A DNA stretch of 64,000 bases from Pisolithus tinctorius (Eukaryota; Basidiomycota; Agaricomycetes; Boletales; Pisolithaceae). Under the pieces are notes generated by a model. It saw only the letters and a list, made by a program, of their open reading frames with translations. It was not told the origin of the DNA and did no database searches. This document shows, in pieces, positions 38,404 to 49,860 of the stretch. The translations under genes were made by a program, and so were the position numbers. Every line of letters begins with the position of its first letter. Positions within the stretch are counted from its first letter, which is position 1. The stretch is from NCBI GenBank assembly GCA_024663395.1, contig JANFAH010000005.1, positions 248,001 to 312,000 of the forward strand. Direction: 5' to 3'.

Positions 38404-39600
38404 ATGTCTTCCCAGCGCCAGAGCAAAACCTCCCAGCCAACCCCTGGCCATGTCTGTGACTACTCCCAAGTTGCAGATGAAGAGTTGGTTGTCCTCACTG
38501 ACAACTCCACCAACACTGAGCAGGAAAAGTCTGCAGAGAAGGCATGCTGATGAGAGGAGGCCAAGTGGAGAGAGAGAGAGTGCAAGGCAGAGCACAAGGC
38601 CAAGTGCGAGGAAGCCAAGAGGCAGAAGGTGGAGGAGGAGAGACTGGAGGCAGAGTGGAGGAAGAGAGCAAAGGAGGAAGAGGAGGCTTGAAGGAAGAAG
38701 GCAGCAGAGGAGGAGGCAGAAAGGCAGAGGCAGAGGGCCTCTGAAGAGAGGGCTCAGGCCAGGTGGGACAAGGCTGCACAAAGGTGAGTGGTGGAGCACT
38801 GTGAGCCAGGTGGGGCTGACTTGCAATTTTATTTCCTTAGATTATGTGGCATGGTGTATGATGTCAACACCACCCAGAGGGTCCCTGGGACCTCTGTGGT
38901 GGTTACTGTGCCCAGGAGGGCCCCCTGCACTTGCTGTGTAGTGAGTCTGATGGTGGGGCAGTGCGAGCCAGGGCAGGGGAAGACCAGGGCCTGTGTGCCC
39001 TGTCACAACAAGAAGAAAACCTGCAGTTGGACCCAGGAGGAGGCAGTGGTAGGACCCTCATGAAAGAGGGCAGGGACAGGGAGCTCCCGAGGGGAGAAAA
39101 AGAAAAGACCACGAGGGAAAGGGAAAGCGAGAGCAACAGAGACAGAGGAGGCAGGCAGTGAAGAAGACGAGCCAGCAACCCCACTCAAGGGTCCCTCAGG
39201 GGCAGGAGTACACACGTGGTGGGTGGAGTGGGAGAGGGAGTGGCAGCTGCAGGCCATGGAGAAACAGGCCGAAGTGCATGAGACTGCTGCACTGGCCTTC
39301 AAGAGGATGGCAGAGGCAGTGGAGTGGATGGTGGTGGCTGCAGAGCAGACAGCCAACGAGTGGGCATTGTATTGTGCCTGGGCAGAGTGGGCAGAGATGA
39401 GGAGGAGAGAGGATGCACATGAGGCCAGGATGGTGGAGCTCAAGCATGCAGGCAGAGGATGGAAGAGGCCACAGTCAGAGGTGGTGGAGGGCAAGAATGA
39501 CAAAGCAGATGAAGGTGCAGATGGGGACAACAAGGAAGAGTTTAGCAAGTTTGGCAGAGGTGATGGAGTCGTGGGTGGGGATGAACACCACTTGTTTTGA
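38404..39600 (+). pseudogene. Antisense accessory gene of element A (coiled coil plus Cys cluster), decayed
   Basis: Lies on the strand opposite gag-pol, between the 3' LTR and integrase. It starts MSSQRQSKTSQPTPGHVCDY followed by SQVADEELVV, matching the start of the equivalent gene in element C. A Glu/Lys/Arg coiled coil follows (WRERECKAEHKAKCEEAKRQ). In-frame stops here are TGA codons at expected Arg positions. An intron (38784-38840, GTGAGT..TTAG, phase 2) precedes a Cys cluster: PCTCC, QCEPGQGKTRACVPCHNKKK, TCSW. A further exon or ORF (39223-39600) is helix-rich (WEREWQLQAMEKQAEVHETA). The cluster resembles a zinc-binding knuckle but not a standard Zn2Cys6 domain. Function unknown. Confidence 0.75.
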
Positions 39601-42189
39601 GAGGCAGTCCACTACCACAAGGATGGTGGAGTAGCCATCAGAGTTGGGGAGGTGTTTGATGAAGTCCATGGAGATGGAGTTCCAGGGTCTCTCTGGGACA
39701 GGGAGTTGCTTCAGTAGACCATAAGGGCAGTGGTGCAGAGTTTTGCTCTGTCCACAGGCAGTGCAAGACCTGACATATTCTTTCACATTGGAGCAGAGGT
39801 TAGGCCACATGTAGTCCCTGTGGATGAGTTCTAGGGTGTGGTTTTGCCCAAAATGGCCTGCTAGAGGATGATCATGCTTTAACCGAAGCACTTGAGGGTG
39901 GAGGTCATCAATGTCAGGGACAAAGATGTGACCATCAAGGTGGAGTAGACTGTCAGAGTCCAGGGACCACCGAGGCTTAGTTGGAGTTGGAAGATGGCTG
40001 GCGGAGACAGGGTCAGATGGTAGGGCAGAGATGATGTCAGAGTGCAAGCACTCAACATCGAAGACCATGGCAGCATGGAGCACAGGTGCCATGAGGGTGG
40101 TGGTACAGAGGGATGATGCAAGTTGCTCCTGTGTAAACATAGGGCAGAGATTGTGAGGATTTACCTGCATGTAGTCCCTATCCCCCCCTTTTGGGTAGAT
40201 GTCCCAACATCACGTAAGTGTGTCAGGTTTGGCTCCAAGGTGGCCAGGTTGGAACTGGATGGAAAGGTTGAACTGGGAAAGGTACTCTGACCAGCGGGCC
40301 TGTTGACAAGTGAGGACCTTAGAGGTGGAGAAATACTCAAGGTTTTTGTGGTCCATCACCACGTCAATAGGTAAGGTGGAACCTTCTAGGTAATGCTGCT
40401 GATGGTGGAAAGCCTTGAAGATAGTCAACAGCTCCTTGTCATGGGTATCATAGTTAAGTTCTAGTGCGGTCATGGTGCAAGAGTATAAAGTGACTGGGCA
40501 GAGTTCACTGTCGGAGCAGGTGATCAACAAAATACCAGCAATGGCATAGTCAGAGGCATCTGTTTCAACTGTAAGCAGAGCATCAGGAACCCAGTGAGTG
40601 AGAACAGGAGCAGAGCTGAAGGCATCCTTCAGGCAGAGGAAAGCAGAGCAGCACTCCTTGGAAAAGTTCCAAGGAGCACCCTTTCACATGAGGCAAGTGA
40701 GTGGAATGATGATGTCAGAGTAGTTATCAATGAATTGTCTGTAGAAATTTGTGAAACCAAGGAAAGACTGGATGTCTTGCACCTTCTGTGGCTCAGGCCA
40801 GTCATGGACTGCCTGAACCTTCTCAGCAGACATGGTGAGACCAGAGGGAGAAAGAACATAACTGAGGTACTTGACAGAGTCAGAGTGAAACTCGCACTTC
40901 TCTGGCTTGGCATAAAGACCATGCTTTCAAAGGTGGCAGAGTACCTCTTTTACATGTTTGTGGTGCAACTCCACATCCTGCAAATAAATTAAGATGTCAT
41001 CAAGGTATACCACGATGCAGACATCGAGCATGTCTGCAAAGATGCTATTAACAAATTGCTGGAAGGCTGCAGGTGTGTTAGTCAGACCGAATGGCATTAC
41101 CTGCCACTTGTAAGAACCATAATGAGTGCAGAATGCCGATTTCCATTCATCTCCATCTGTGATGCAGACTAGATGGTAGGCATGGTGAAGGTCGATCTTG
41201 GTGTAGACTTTAGCATGGCTTGGAGAGTTGAGTAGGTCAGAGATGAGCAGCAGCAGATAGCAGTCTTTTTTCATGATTTTATTGAGTCCTTGATAGTCTA
41301 TGCAGAGGCAGAGTGAACTGTCCTTCTTTTTTATGAAGAGGACAGGGGCACCGTGAGTGGAGGTGGACTGCTTGATGAAACTGTAGCCAAGATGCTTGTC
41401 AATAAAGGTGCATAGAGCTTCAAGCTCTGGCAGAGACAGAGAGTAGATTGTGCCAATGGGTGGAGAGGCTCCTTCCTCGAGGTCGATCTTGAGATTGAAC
41501 GAGTGGTGTGGCAGAAGTTCTGTGGCCTTGTCTTTACTAAAGATGTCAGCAAACTTGCGATACTCAGGAGGAACTGAGGAGAGGTCAGGAGGTGGAGAAG
41601 AAGTGGAGGATGCACAAAGCTTCACATCATCAGCAGAAAGCTGCAAGCAAAACTGTCTAGAGCCAGGGAGAGCACAGGCTCTGACATATGCAGCAGCATT
41701 GATGAGTGAGATGAGCAGAGCAGAGCATGGTGAGTCTGTCAGAGGTGCAGTTGGAGCTGCAAACAGAGCAGAGGGTGTCAGATCCAGAGTGGAGGTTGCA
41801 GCAGAAGATGATGAAGGTGCCTGGGGTGTCAGCATTCCCTGTAGCAATGGTTTGAATGATATACTGCCCAGTACCCAGTCAATTGACAGATTGAAGTGGG
41901 TGAGCCAGTTGTGTCCTAATACCAGCAAACATGAAGAATCCAATGGAGTAACATAAAATGAAATAGAATTGACATCGCTGGAAGGAAAGCAGAGGGAAAG
42001 ATCTACTTCTTGGGAAATGACAGCATTTGTACTACCATCAAACAAGCAGAGCAGAATAGGTGGAAAAACAGAGGAAACAGGAATGGCATATTGTTTGATT
42101 ATAGATGGGTCTACGAAACAATGAGAAGAGCTGGAATCGATCAACACAGAAACAGTATCAACAGAGTAGTCAAGAAGAGTTACAGATGG
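39475..42189 (-). pseudogene. pol of element A: protease, reverse transcriptase, RNase H and truncated integrase
   Basis: Protease active site reads VLIDSSSSHCFVD (codons near 42136), with DSS in place of the usual DSG/DTG. RT carries CIDYQGLNKI, FGLTNTPAAFQQFVNSIF and an intact YLDD (40996-41007). RNase H lies around 40210-40560 (VETDASDYAIAGILL, YDTHDKELLTIF). Integrase has the HHCC zinc region ([26 protein letters not shown]) and the first catalytic segment (SISMDFIKHLPNSDGYSTIL) but stops matching near 39540, where the antisense gene begins. The remainder of integrase and any chromodomain are missing. In-frame stops occur at 40927, around 40680 and at 40210. Confidence 0.9.
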
Positions 42190-44000
42190 TGTCACACACC
42201 AAAGGTGTTTGGTGAGGTGGACATGGATGCAGCAGATGAATAGAGATGAAGACCATAGCTCTCATGCGAAGAAGGACAGCCAGAAATGTTGGCAGTCATC
42301 CCTCACACAAGAACGAGTCATCAATGCCAAAGAAAAAGAAAAGGAGAAAGCGAGTTAAGCACTGGTTAAAATTCTTAAGTGCCCATGTATGGCATTCCGG
42401 TTTTTGACATATCTCCACCATTTCTGCAGATACCAAAACCATTCCCACACTCGCTCGTAGTGCTCAGCCACGTGATCCTACCTTCCAAAATTGGAAAGGT
42501 TTGTGCACTCCACACGTTTCTACAGCACTCCCTCCAAAAGATGCTCATTTTGCTAATTCTTCTGATATGGCTGCCTCCACATCAATCATTTTGCTTGTCC
42601 CCTTTGCTAGGGACCATGGCTACGTATATCTACCAGGGGTTCCTACCAGCTTCCATCCTGAAGCATCCTGGTACATCCCATCCTCATCTGCCCCCTCTCA
42701 GCCCATCCAGCTTGGACAGTGCATTCTCTTTGTCAGCATGACCTCTAGGAGGACATTCTTTGGTCACCTCAGGTCTGTCATTCATTTGGAAAGGTCTTAT
42801 GTGGTTGTTTCAGTCTCTCCAGTCCAAGAAGCATATGGATCCTTCCTCCCTGCTCCCTGCAATGTCTTCATACCAGTCTTGTCCATCATTCTCCCAAAAT
42901 TGCAACAGCTACAGTATAATCTACTGTTCTCTACTCTCCCTGATTGCATCCATGACAAGTATGATGCACATCTTGCCTCCTTATTGCAAGATACAGCAGA
43001 AGATGCTCCCCCTTCATCCTCTCTTCCATCAGAGCCTCATTCATGAAGTTTTTATTTGCTTCACTGAGAGGATGGTTTGGGGGGGAAAGTTGTGATCCCC
43101 TATGCTCCTGTCACCCCACAGACCCCCAAAGCTTGACCCCTGTTGACATGTGACTCACCCTGTCCACTTTTGGATGTACTATATCGGCATCAGGTCAGTG
43201 CTGCCTCTCTGTCATCCTACGTTGGCCTAGAAGCGATCCCTTCGAGATGTGACATGCACAGCCTCCCCCTAATGTGATTCCAGTGCGCTTTCCCAGTTCC
43301 TGACTTTACTTGACTCATACTTTGACATCCTGACTGTCTTTGACTCACTTATTGCCAATACTTACCAGTCTTTTGGCCTTGCTTACTGATTCTTCGCTTT
43401 TTGGCTTACTTATCCTTACCAATGCTCACCAATGCTTTCTAAGACGATTACCCACTGCTTACATTCCTTACTCATCAGTTACCAATCACTTACCAAGTGT
43501 TTGCACCTTGTTTTCCATAGGCAATGCCCCTGTACTGTATATAATCACTGTACTTAGATAGCTAAAAAAGAAGATGTCAGAGAGCCCCTCTTGCTCGCAT
43601 TTTATCATCTCTCAGTAAATCATTCATCAGCTTCGATAGTTGAGACTTTATTAAGGGTCTAGCTATCGTCTACTTTGCTTATTATTGTCTATCATCAATC
43701 TACTTTGCTCCAAGTCCTCCCTGAGCTCAGTGCAGCTCAGGACATTGAATTAAGTCGCCATCCATCCTTCTGTAGGCTGACAGCAGTCTACCCTATCACA
43801 TTCTATCGCATTCCTGCTCCTTCTTCATCAGGAGCATCCCCAATCCTCAGCACTCGTCTTTGAGTGTTATAGCTTGCAAAAACCCACCCAAATCAAAGGT
43901 TCTACCATCTAGGTACTGCATAGGCACACCACCACTCGCTCTTTTGTCTTTTGTGTTGGTTTTGGTTGGTTTCCACCACTGAACCTCACTTTGACTCACA
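42190..44000 (+). mobile_element. B-family LTR copy B1 (solo)
   Basis: 1,811 bp, beginning tgtcacacaccaaaggtgtt and ending cactttgactcaca. The flanks are ATGG and ACGG, a 4-bp duplication differing only by a CpG transition. It interrupts the gag-pol junction of element A. It contains the ~220-codon B ORF with one frameshift near 42500 (pieces 42379-42500 and 42501-43046), and a TATA-like ctgtatataa near 43538. No internal retrotransposon sequence is attached, so it is a solo LTR. Confidence 0.85.
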
Positions 44001-44113
44001 ACGGAAGTAAAGAATTGGGACTAGAAAGAGCAGATGTGTTGAGTCGGATGTCCGGTTGCACACAGTTGGGATCAACACTTCCTCCAGGCTGTGCAAGCTC
44101 CCTGGAGGGGTGG
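44001..44113 (-). pseudogene. Short gag-pol fragment of element A between B1 and B2
   Basis: The 113 bases match the region of element C at about 58510-58620 (aagaattggga..gaaagagc..tgttgagtcg versus aagaattcggactggaaaga). It is therefore the piece of element A left between two nested LTR insertions. Confidence 0.8.
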
Positions 44114-45971
44114 TGTCACACACCAAAGGTGTTGTGGACATGGTTACAGCTGACTCTGCCTAACTCGTCAACGAGTTGCACGTAATGCCCATGCCATGCA
44201 GATGAGGACAAGAGGCCTCATGCGTAGAAAGACTGCTGGATGTTAACGGTCATCCTTTGCACAAGAACAAGTCATCAGTGCTAAAGAGAAAAGAGGAAGC
44301 GAGTTAAGTGTGCATTAAAGTTTTTTAGCGCCCATGTATGGCATTCCAGTTTTCATTGTATCTCCACCATTTCCAAAGATATCGACTCCGTTCTCACACT
44401 TGCTTGAAGTGCTCAGCCACACGATTCTGCCTTCCAAATTTGGAGAGGATCCTTGCACCCTACACATTTCTACAGCACTCCATCCATTAGATGCTCATTT
44501 CACTAAGTCCATCAATCATGGCCACCTCTTCATCAATCATCTTGCTTGTCTCATTTGCCAGAGACAGTGGCTATGTATATCTGCCAGGCATTCCCACCAG
44601 CTTCTGTCCTGAAGCCCCCTGGTTCATCCCATCATTGTCAGCCCTGTCTCATCCCATGCAGCTTGGTCAGCATATTCTCCTTGTCAGTATGACTTCCAGA
44701 AGGACGTTCTTTGGTTGCCTCAGGTCTGTCACTCAGTTAGAGAGGTCTTATGTGGTCATTTCGGTCTCTCCTCTTGATGAAGCATATGGATCATTCCTCC
44801 CTGCCCCCTGCACCATCTTTATTCCAATCTCATCCATCATTCTTCCCGCATTGTGACAGCTGCAGTATAATCTACTGTTCTCCAGCCTCCCTGATCGCAT
44901 TCATGATGAGTATGACATGCATCTTGCCTTCTTACTGCAAGATCCAGCAGAAGACATTCCCCCTTCTCCTCCTCCTCCATCAGAGCCCCATCCATGAAGT
45001 TTTTGTTAACTTCACTGAGAGGATGGAAGGGTGGGAGATGCGATCGCTTATGCTCCCATTGCCCCACAGACCCCCAACACCCTAGCCCCCTTTGATGCCT
45101 GACTCATGCCCTTCAATTCTGGAATTAATACTTCCATGTCTGGAAACACTGTCCATCTGTCATGCCATCTTTGGATCTAGAGATGTCTCTGCCAAGATCT
45201 GACTTGCATCGCCACCCCCTAATGTGATATCAGTGTGCTTACTCAGTTTCTGACTCCATTTGACTCATTCTGTGATATTTTGACTATCCTTGACTCATTC
45301 ATTGCCAATACTTACCAATCTTCTTTGCTTGCTTACTTTTCATTTCTCACTTACTCATCATGATTACTCAGTCCTTACTCATTACTTACCAAGTGTTTGT
45401 GCCTTGTTTGTCACAAGCTGTGCTCCCCCCACAGTATATAAACCCCCATGCACTTAGCTACACCCCCCCCAAAAAAAAGCAATCAGAATCAGTCTAGAAG
45501 TCAGTTCAGTGCATATCTCGTTGTTGACAGTTGAGGCTCCACAAAGGGGTCTATCTGTCATCATTCATATCATTGGTAGTTGAGGCTCATTCAGAAGAGT
45601 CTATCTACCACCATCCATCATCAGCAGTCTTATCCACACTTAGTCAGCACTCTTGCTTAGTCATCCATCCACTCCTGTGTAACTCATCATCAACTTGCAC
45701 CAGGAGCACATCTTATCAAAGTCCATCATCCCAGGTCCTTTTGGCTGAACACCTTCACTCTGTTCAGCATCCCCCATCCAATCATCACTTGCTTGTCTTC
45801 TCCTGCATAACTCATTGTTGACTTGCACTAGGAGCACCTGCCATTGAAATTTCCCCCTCTTAGATTTTTCTGCAGTCCAGGTTCTGTGGAGGCACACCAC
45901 CACTTGCACATCATTTGTCTTTTGTGTTGGTTTTGGTTGGTTTTCACCACCTTTCCACACTTTGACTCACA
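44114..45971 (+). mobile_element. B-family LTR copy B2 (solo)
   Basis: 1,858 bp with the same ends as B1 (tgtcacacaccaaaggtg..tttgactcaca), flanked by a perfect 4-bp duplication GTGG (44110-44113 and 45972-45975). It is more diverged than B1/B3. The B ORF is split by a frameshift near 44515 and ends early at a TGA (44854-44856). A TATA-like cagtatataa lies near 45436. Confidence 0.87.
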
Positions 45972-47193
45972 GTGGACTAATTTTTTGGCTCTGCCTTCTC
46001 CATAGGCAGAGTAGGCAGAGTTCCAGCTGTAGCTGCATGGGCTTTGGCTGCATGGGAGGTGGACTTGGGACAGTCCTTGGCAGAGTGGCCAGCCTTGCCA
46101 CAGAAAAGGCAGAGGTTGTTCTTCATCCTATGCTGGTGTTCAGCAGAGGTGAGCTTGCCATCCTTGCCCAGGAGATGGGCAATATCAGACTTGGGTGGAT
46201 CTTTCTGTTTGCCCTTGCCCTTTGCATCAGACTTTGGAGCGGAGGAGGAGGACAATGATTCAGACATATTGTTGGAGTTGGAAGACTGTGACTTGTCAGA
46301 GGCAGACTTGGTGGTGCATGAGATCTCTGCTTTGTGCTCCCAGTAACGTGCATTGATGGTTTGAGCGAGTTCACAGAGTTGTGCGAGGGTAGAAGGCTTT
46401 CTGACATGAGCAATCTCATCCTTGATGTGGTCTGGAAGTCTGCTATAGAAGTGGTGGCAGAGTGCACCAACACTGTAGTCCTTGACTTGTGAAGCCCAGC
46501 GATTGAACTCCACAACATATTTGGTAATTCAAGAGCCATCTTTCATGGTGAGGTTCTCAAGTTGTTGGACAGCATCCACTATGGCATCATGCAAACTGAA
46601 ATTAGTTGTGAGCTCTTGTAAGAACTCATGGTAGTCGTCCATCCAGAGTGGGCAGTCATAGTTGTTGGGATTTAGTAGGTCCAGCTCAAACCAAGCCAGA
46701 GCCATACCCTTGAGATAAGACTGAGTGAAGGTGACCTTGGCTCTGTCAGAGCAGAATGTGCAGGGGTGGTCTTGGAAGTTCAACTCGCATTGTACGAGGA
46801 ACTCACAGAGTTTCTTAGGGTTGGAGCTGTTGAAGGTGTCAGGCTTGCAGACTTTGGTTTTCAGAGTGGAGTCCCAGTGCATGAACTAGACTGTGCAAGT
46901 GCATGGACAGCTCTAGCAAGAGCTACGAGGGGATCCTCTGGCAGCTCAGCCAGGTCTTCAGGGATATCCCCATCACTGCTGCCCCTGCCATCAGGATCAC
47001 CATCAGGATAATCAGGGTTGGGGTCAGGTCCATCATCTTGGTTATGAGGAGGCAGAGTATGGAAGGTGGATGGGTGGAGGTCAGAGCGACCAGCTTGTGA
47101 AGCACTTTCACCTTCAGCATGAGAGCAGCATTGAGTGGAGAAAGATTGGAATTGTTCAATGATGGAAGGGAGTTGATGTGGATTAGCTAGCAC
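45972..47193 (-). pseudogene. gag of element A
   Basis: Minus-strand pieces, in order: an acidic N-terminal part (MLANPHQLPSIIEQFQSFST), the capsid-like part (KLCEFLVQCELNFQDHPCTF, DRAKVTFTQSYLKGMALAWF) and a C-terminal part with the CCHC zinc knuckle CLFCGKAGHSAKDC (46070-46111), followed by the Ala-rich tail. Frameshifts or stops separate the three pieces near 46870 and 46520. Gag would coat the RNA in cytoplasmic particles; this copy is broken. Confidence 0.9.
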
Positions 47194-47882
47194 TACAGTG
47201 AGGTTCTCAGTGACCTCCTCTTTGAGATTGAGCTCAAGTTCTCATAATGGTGTAAGTTTTTCGGAGGACAGAAAATGAGATCATACAAGTGTGAGTACAA
47301 ATATACTGTCAAGTATGGGCCTACTCTGACCAACTCCGACGCTAAACAAGGTCTAGAGAGTGATCTGGAAGCAAGTCCGACACAGGGAAGCAGAACTCCA
47401 ACTAGTGGAGTGTTGGCAGGAATGAAGACCGCCAAGACAAGGTGGAGCAGAGTGAGGGCATCAGGTTTAGCTTGTGTGCTACCCCCTTGCATGATCTCAG
47501 CCCTTGTATTTCAAAGGGAGAGTACAAACAGAGAGTCAGAGGTAACTCTGACAGACAGAAGTCAGAGACAGAAGGAGTAGGAACTAAGTTGATATTTGTA
47601 CTGAAGAACAGCGGAGTACAATACATGCTTTTATACTGTTACAGAGGTACAATAACCAGAATTGGAACTGACATATGGAGACCCAGAAATTTTCAAGTAA
47701 AAACTTCCTAGATGACAAATGAAGGGTAGATGGAGGACATACAAATGGGTAACATAGAACATCCAGAAAAGGAAACAGTCCAGACACTGGACCATGTGGT
47801 GCACATGCTGTGGAGTGCCTGGCTGCATGCTGTCAGGGAGAAGTCCGAAGGTAGTCACATGACCATTCAGAGAATGGTTTGC

Positions 47883-49698
47883 TGTCACACACCAAAGGTG
47901 TTTGGTGAGGTGGACATGGATATAGCTGATAAATGGAGATGAAGACCATAGCCCTCATGCGAGGAAGGACAGCCAGAAATGCCAGCAGTCATCCCTCACA
48001 CAAGAATGAGTCATCAATGCCAAAGAAAAGAAAAGGAGAAAGTGAGTTAAGCACTGGTTAAAATTCTTAAGCACCCATGTACAGCATTCCAATTTTTGAC
48101 ATATCTCTGCCATTTCTGCAGATACCAAAACCATTCCCACAATCGCTTGTAGTGCTCAGCCATGCAATCCTACCTTCCAAAATTGGAGAGGATCTGCGCA
48201 CTCCACACATTTCTACAGCACTCCCTCCAAAAGATGCTCATTTCGCTAATTCTTCTGATATGGCCACCTCCACATCAATCATTTTGCTTGTCCCCTTTGC
48301 TAGGGACCATGGCTACGTATATCTACCAGGAGTTCCTACCAGCTTCCATCCTGAAGCGTCCTGGTACATCCCATCCTCGTCTGCCCCCTCCCAGCCCATC
48401 CAGCTTGGACAGCATGTTCTTTTTGTCAGTAAGACCTCTAGGAGGACATTCTTTGGTCACCTCAGGTCTGTCATTCATTTGGAAAGGTCTTATGTGGTTG
48501 TTTCAGTCTCTCCAGTCCAAGAAGCATATGGATCCTTCCTCCCTGCTCCCTGCAACATCTTCATACCAGTCTTGTCCATCATTCTCCCAAAATTGCAACA
48601 GCTACAGTATAATCTACTGTTCTCTACTCTCCCTGATCGCATCCATGACAAGTATGATGCACATCTTGCCTCCTTGTTGCAAGATACAGCAGAAGATGCT
48701 CCCCCTTCATCCTCTCTTCCAACAGAGCCTCATTCATGAAGTATCTATTTGCTTCACTGAGAGGATGGTTTGGGGGGGAAAGTTGTGATCCCCTATGCTC
48801 CTGTCACCCCACAGACCCCAAAGCTTGACCCCTGTTGACATCTGACTCACCCTGTCCACTTTTGGATGTACTATATTGGCATCAGATCAGCACTGCCTCT
48901 CTGTCATCCCACTTTGGCCCAAAGGAGATCTCTTCAAGATGTGACATGCACAGCCTCCCCCTAATGCGATTCCAGTGCGCTTTCCCAGTTCCTGACATTA
49001 CTTGACTCATACTTTGACATTCTGACTGTCTTTGACTCACCTATTGCCAATACTTACCAATCTTTTGACCTTGCTTACTGATTCTTCGCTTTTTGGCTTA
49101 CTTATCCTTACCAATGCTTACCAATGCTTTCTAAGACAATTACCCATCACTTACATTCCTTACTCATCAGTTACCAATCACTTACCAAGTGTTTACACCT
49201 TGTTTTCCATAGGCAACACCCCCTGTACTGTATATAAATCACTGTACTTAGATAGCTGAAGAAGAAGAAGACATCAGAGAGCCCCTCTTGCTCGCATTTT
49301 ACCATCTCTCAGTAAATCATTCATTAGCTTCAATAGTTGAGACTTTATTAAGGGTCTAGCTATCATCTACTTTGCTTATCATTGTCTATCATCAATATAC
49401 TTTGCTCCAAGCCCTTCCTGAGCTCAGTGCAGCCTAGGACATCGAATTAAGTCATCATCCATCCTTCTGTAGGCTGACAGCAGCCTACCCCATCACAATC
49501 TGTCGCATTCTTGCTCCCTCTTCATCAGGAGCACCCCCAACCCTCAGCACTTGTCTTTGAGTGTTGTAGTTCACAAAAACCCTCCCAAATCAAAGGTTCT
49601 ACCCTCTAGGTACCGCATAGGCACACCACCACTTGCTCTTTTTGTCTTTTGTGTTGGTTTTGGTTGGTTTCCACCACTGAACCTCACTTTAACTCACA
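47883..49698 (+). mobile_element. B-family LTR copy B3 (solo)
   Basis: 1,816 bp, beginning tgtcacacaccaaaggtg and ending cactttaactcaca. It is close to B1 in sequence, with differences largely TG/CA versus CG. It carries the only uninterrupted B ORF and a TATA-like ctgtatataaatcactg near 49227. It lies inside the right LTR of element A. Confidence 0.85.
48077..48739 (+). CDS. Open reading frame inside LTR B3 (B ORF)
   Basis: 220 residues starting MYSIPIFDISLPFLQIPKPF and ending SSSLPTEPHS. The same protein can be read, with frameshifts or stops, in B1, B2 and the reversed B4. The middle is the best preserved (FARDHGYVYLPGVPTSFHPE, RRTFFGHLRSVIHLERSYVV, EAYGSFLPAPCNIF). It looks like a compact alpha/beta protein without signal peptide or membrane segment. 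I know no matching family. It lies upstream of the LTR's TATA-like box, so in the U3 part if the plus strand is the sense strand. Whether it is expressed is unknown; one intact copy among four decayed ones could be chance. Confidence 0.5.
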   Translation: MYSIPIFDISLPFLQIPKPFPQSLVVLSHAILPSKIGEDLRTPHISTALPPKDAHFANSSDMATSTSIILLVPFARDHGYVYLPGVPTSFHPEASWYIPSSSAPSQPIQLGQHVLFVSKTSRRTFFGHLRSVIHLERSYVVVSVSPVQEAYGSFLPAPCNIFIPVLSIILPKLQQLQYNLLFSTLPDRIHDKYDAHLASLLQDTAEDAPPSSSLPTEPHS

Positions 49699-49860
49699 CC
49701 ACTCAGTCTGGTAGGAGAGCACCACAAGTCTGACAGTAGTTGGAGTGGAGATGGTTCATAGACAATAGAAGGTGGGCAGAGTTGGTGCAGAGTGAGTGAA
49801 TGACTGGCAGAAGAGGGTGCAGAGTGAGTAAAGACTTAGAGTGAACACATGGTTATGACA

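Larger units (their letters stand above)
36493..49860 (-). mobile_element. Ty3/gypsy LTR retrotransposon A, decayed and carrying three nested LTRs
   Basis: The element reads on the minus strand: 5' LTR at right, then gag, protease, RT, RNase H, integrase, polypurine tract and 3' LTR at left. Both outer ends are TG..CA (tgtcaag and ttatgaca in plus orientation) and are flanked by an identical 5-bp duplication GGATG (36488-36492 and 49861-49865). It lies inside the minisatellite. B-family LTRs interrupt it at 42190-44000, 44114-45971 and 47883-49698. CpG is strongly depleted, stops are frequent, and the integrase is truncated, so the element is dead. PR-RT-RH-IN order identifies Ty3/gypsy. Confidence 0.93.
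47307..49860 (-). repeat. 5' LTR of element A, split by B3
   Basis: Two pieces, 47307-47882 and 49699-49860, match the two ends of the left LTR. The middle ~1 kb of the LTR (equivalent of about 37044-38047) is absent and B3 occupies the gap. B3 has no flanking duplication here (ttgc versus ccac), so a deletion probably accompanied or followed the insertion. Confidence 0.85.

Noticed and set aside
38823..39063. Standard fungal Zn2Cys6 transcription factor in the antisense gene
   Set aside because: The cysteine spacing does not fit C-x2-C-x6-C-x5-12-C-x2-C-x6-8-C cleanly in both copies, and the basic linker is missing in element A. Called a Cys cluster of unknown fold.
42190..45971. B1 and B2 as the two LTRs of one complete element
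   Set aside because: The 113 bases between them belong to element A, and each copy has its own flanking 4-bp duplication.
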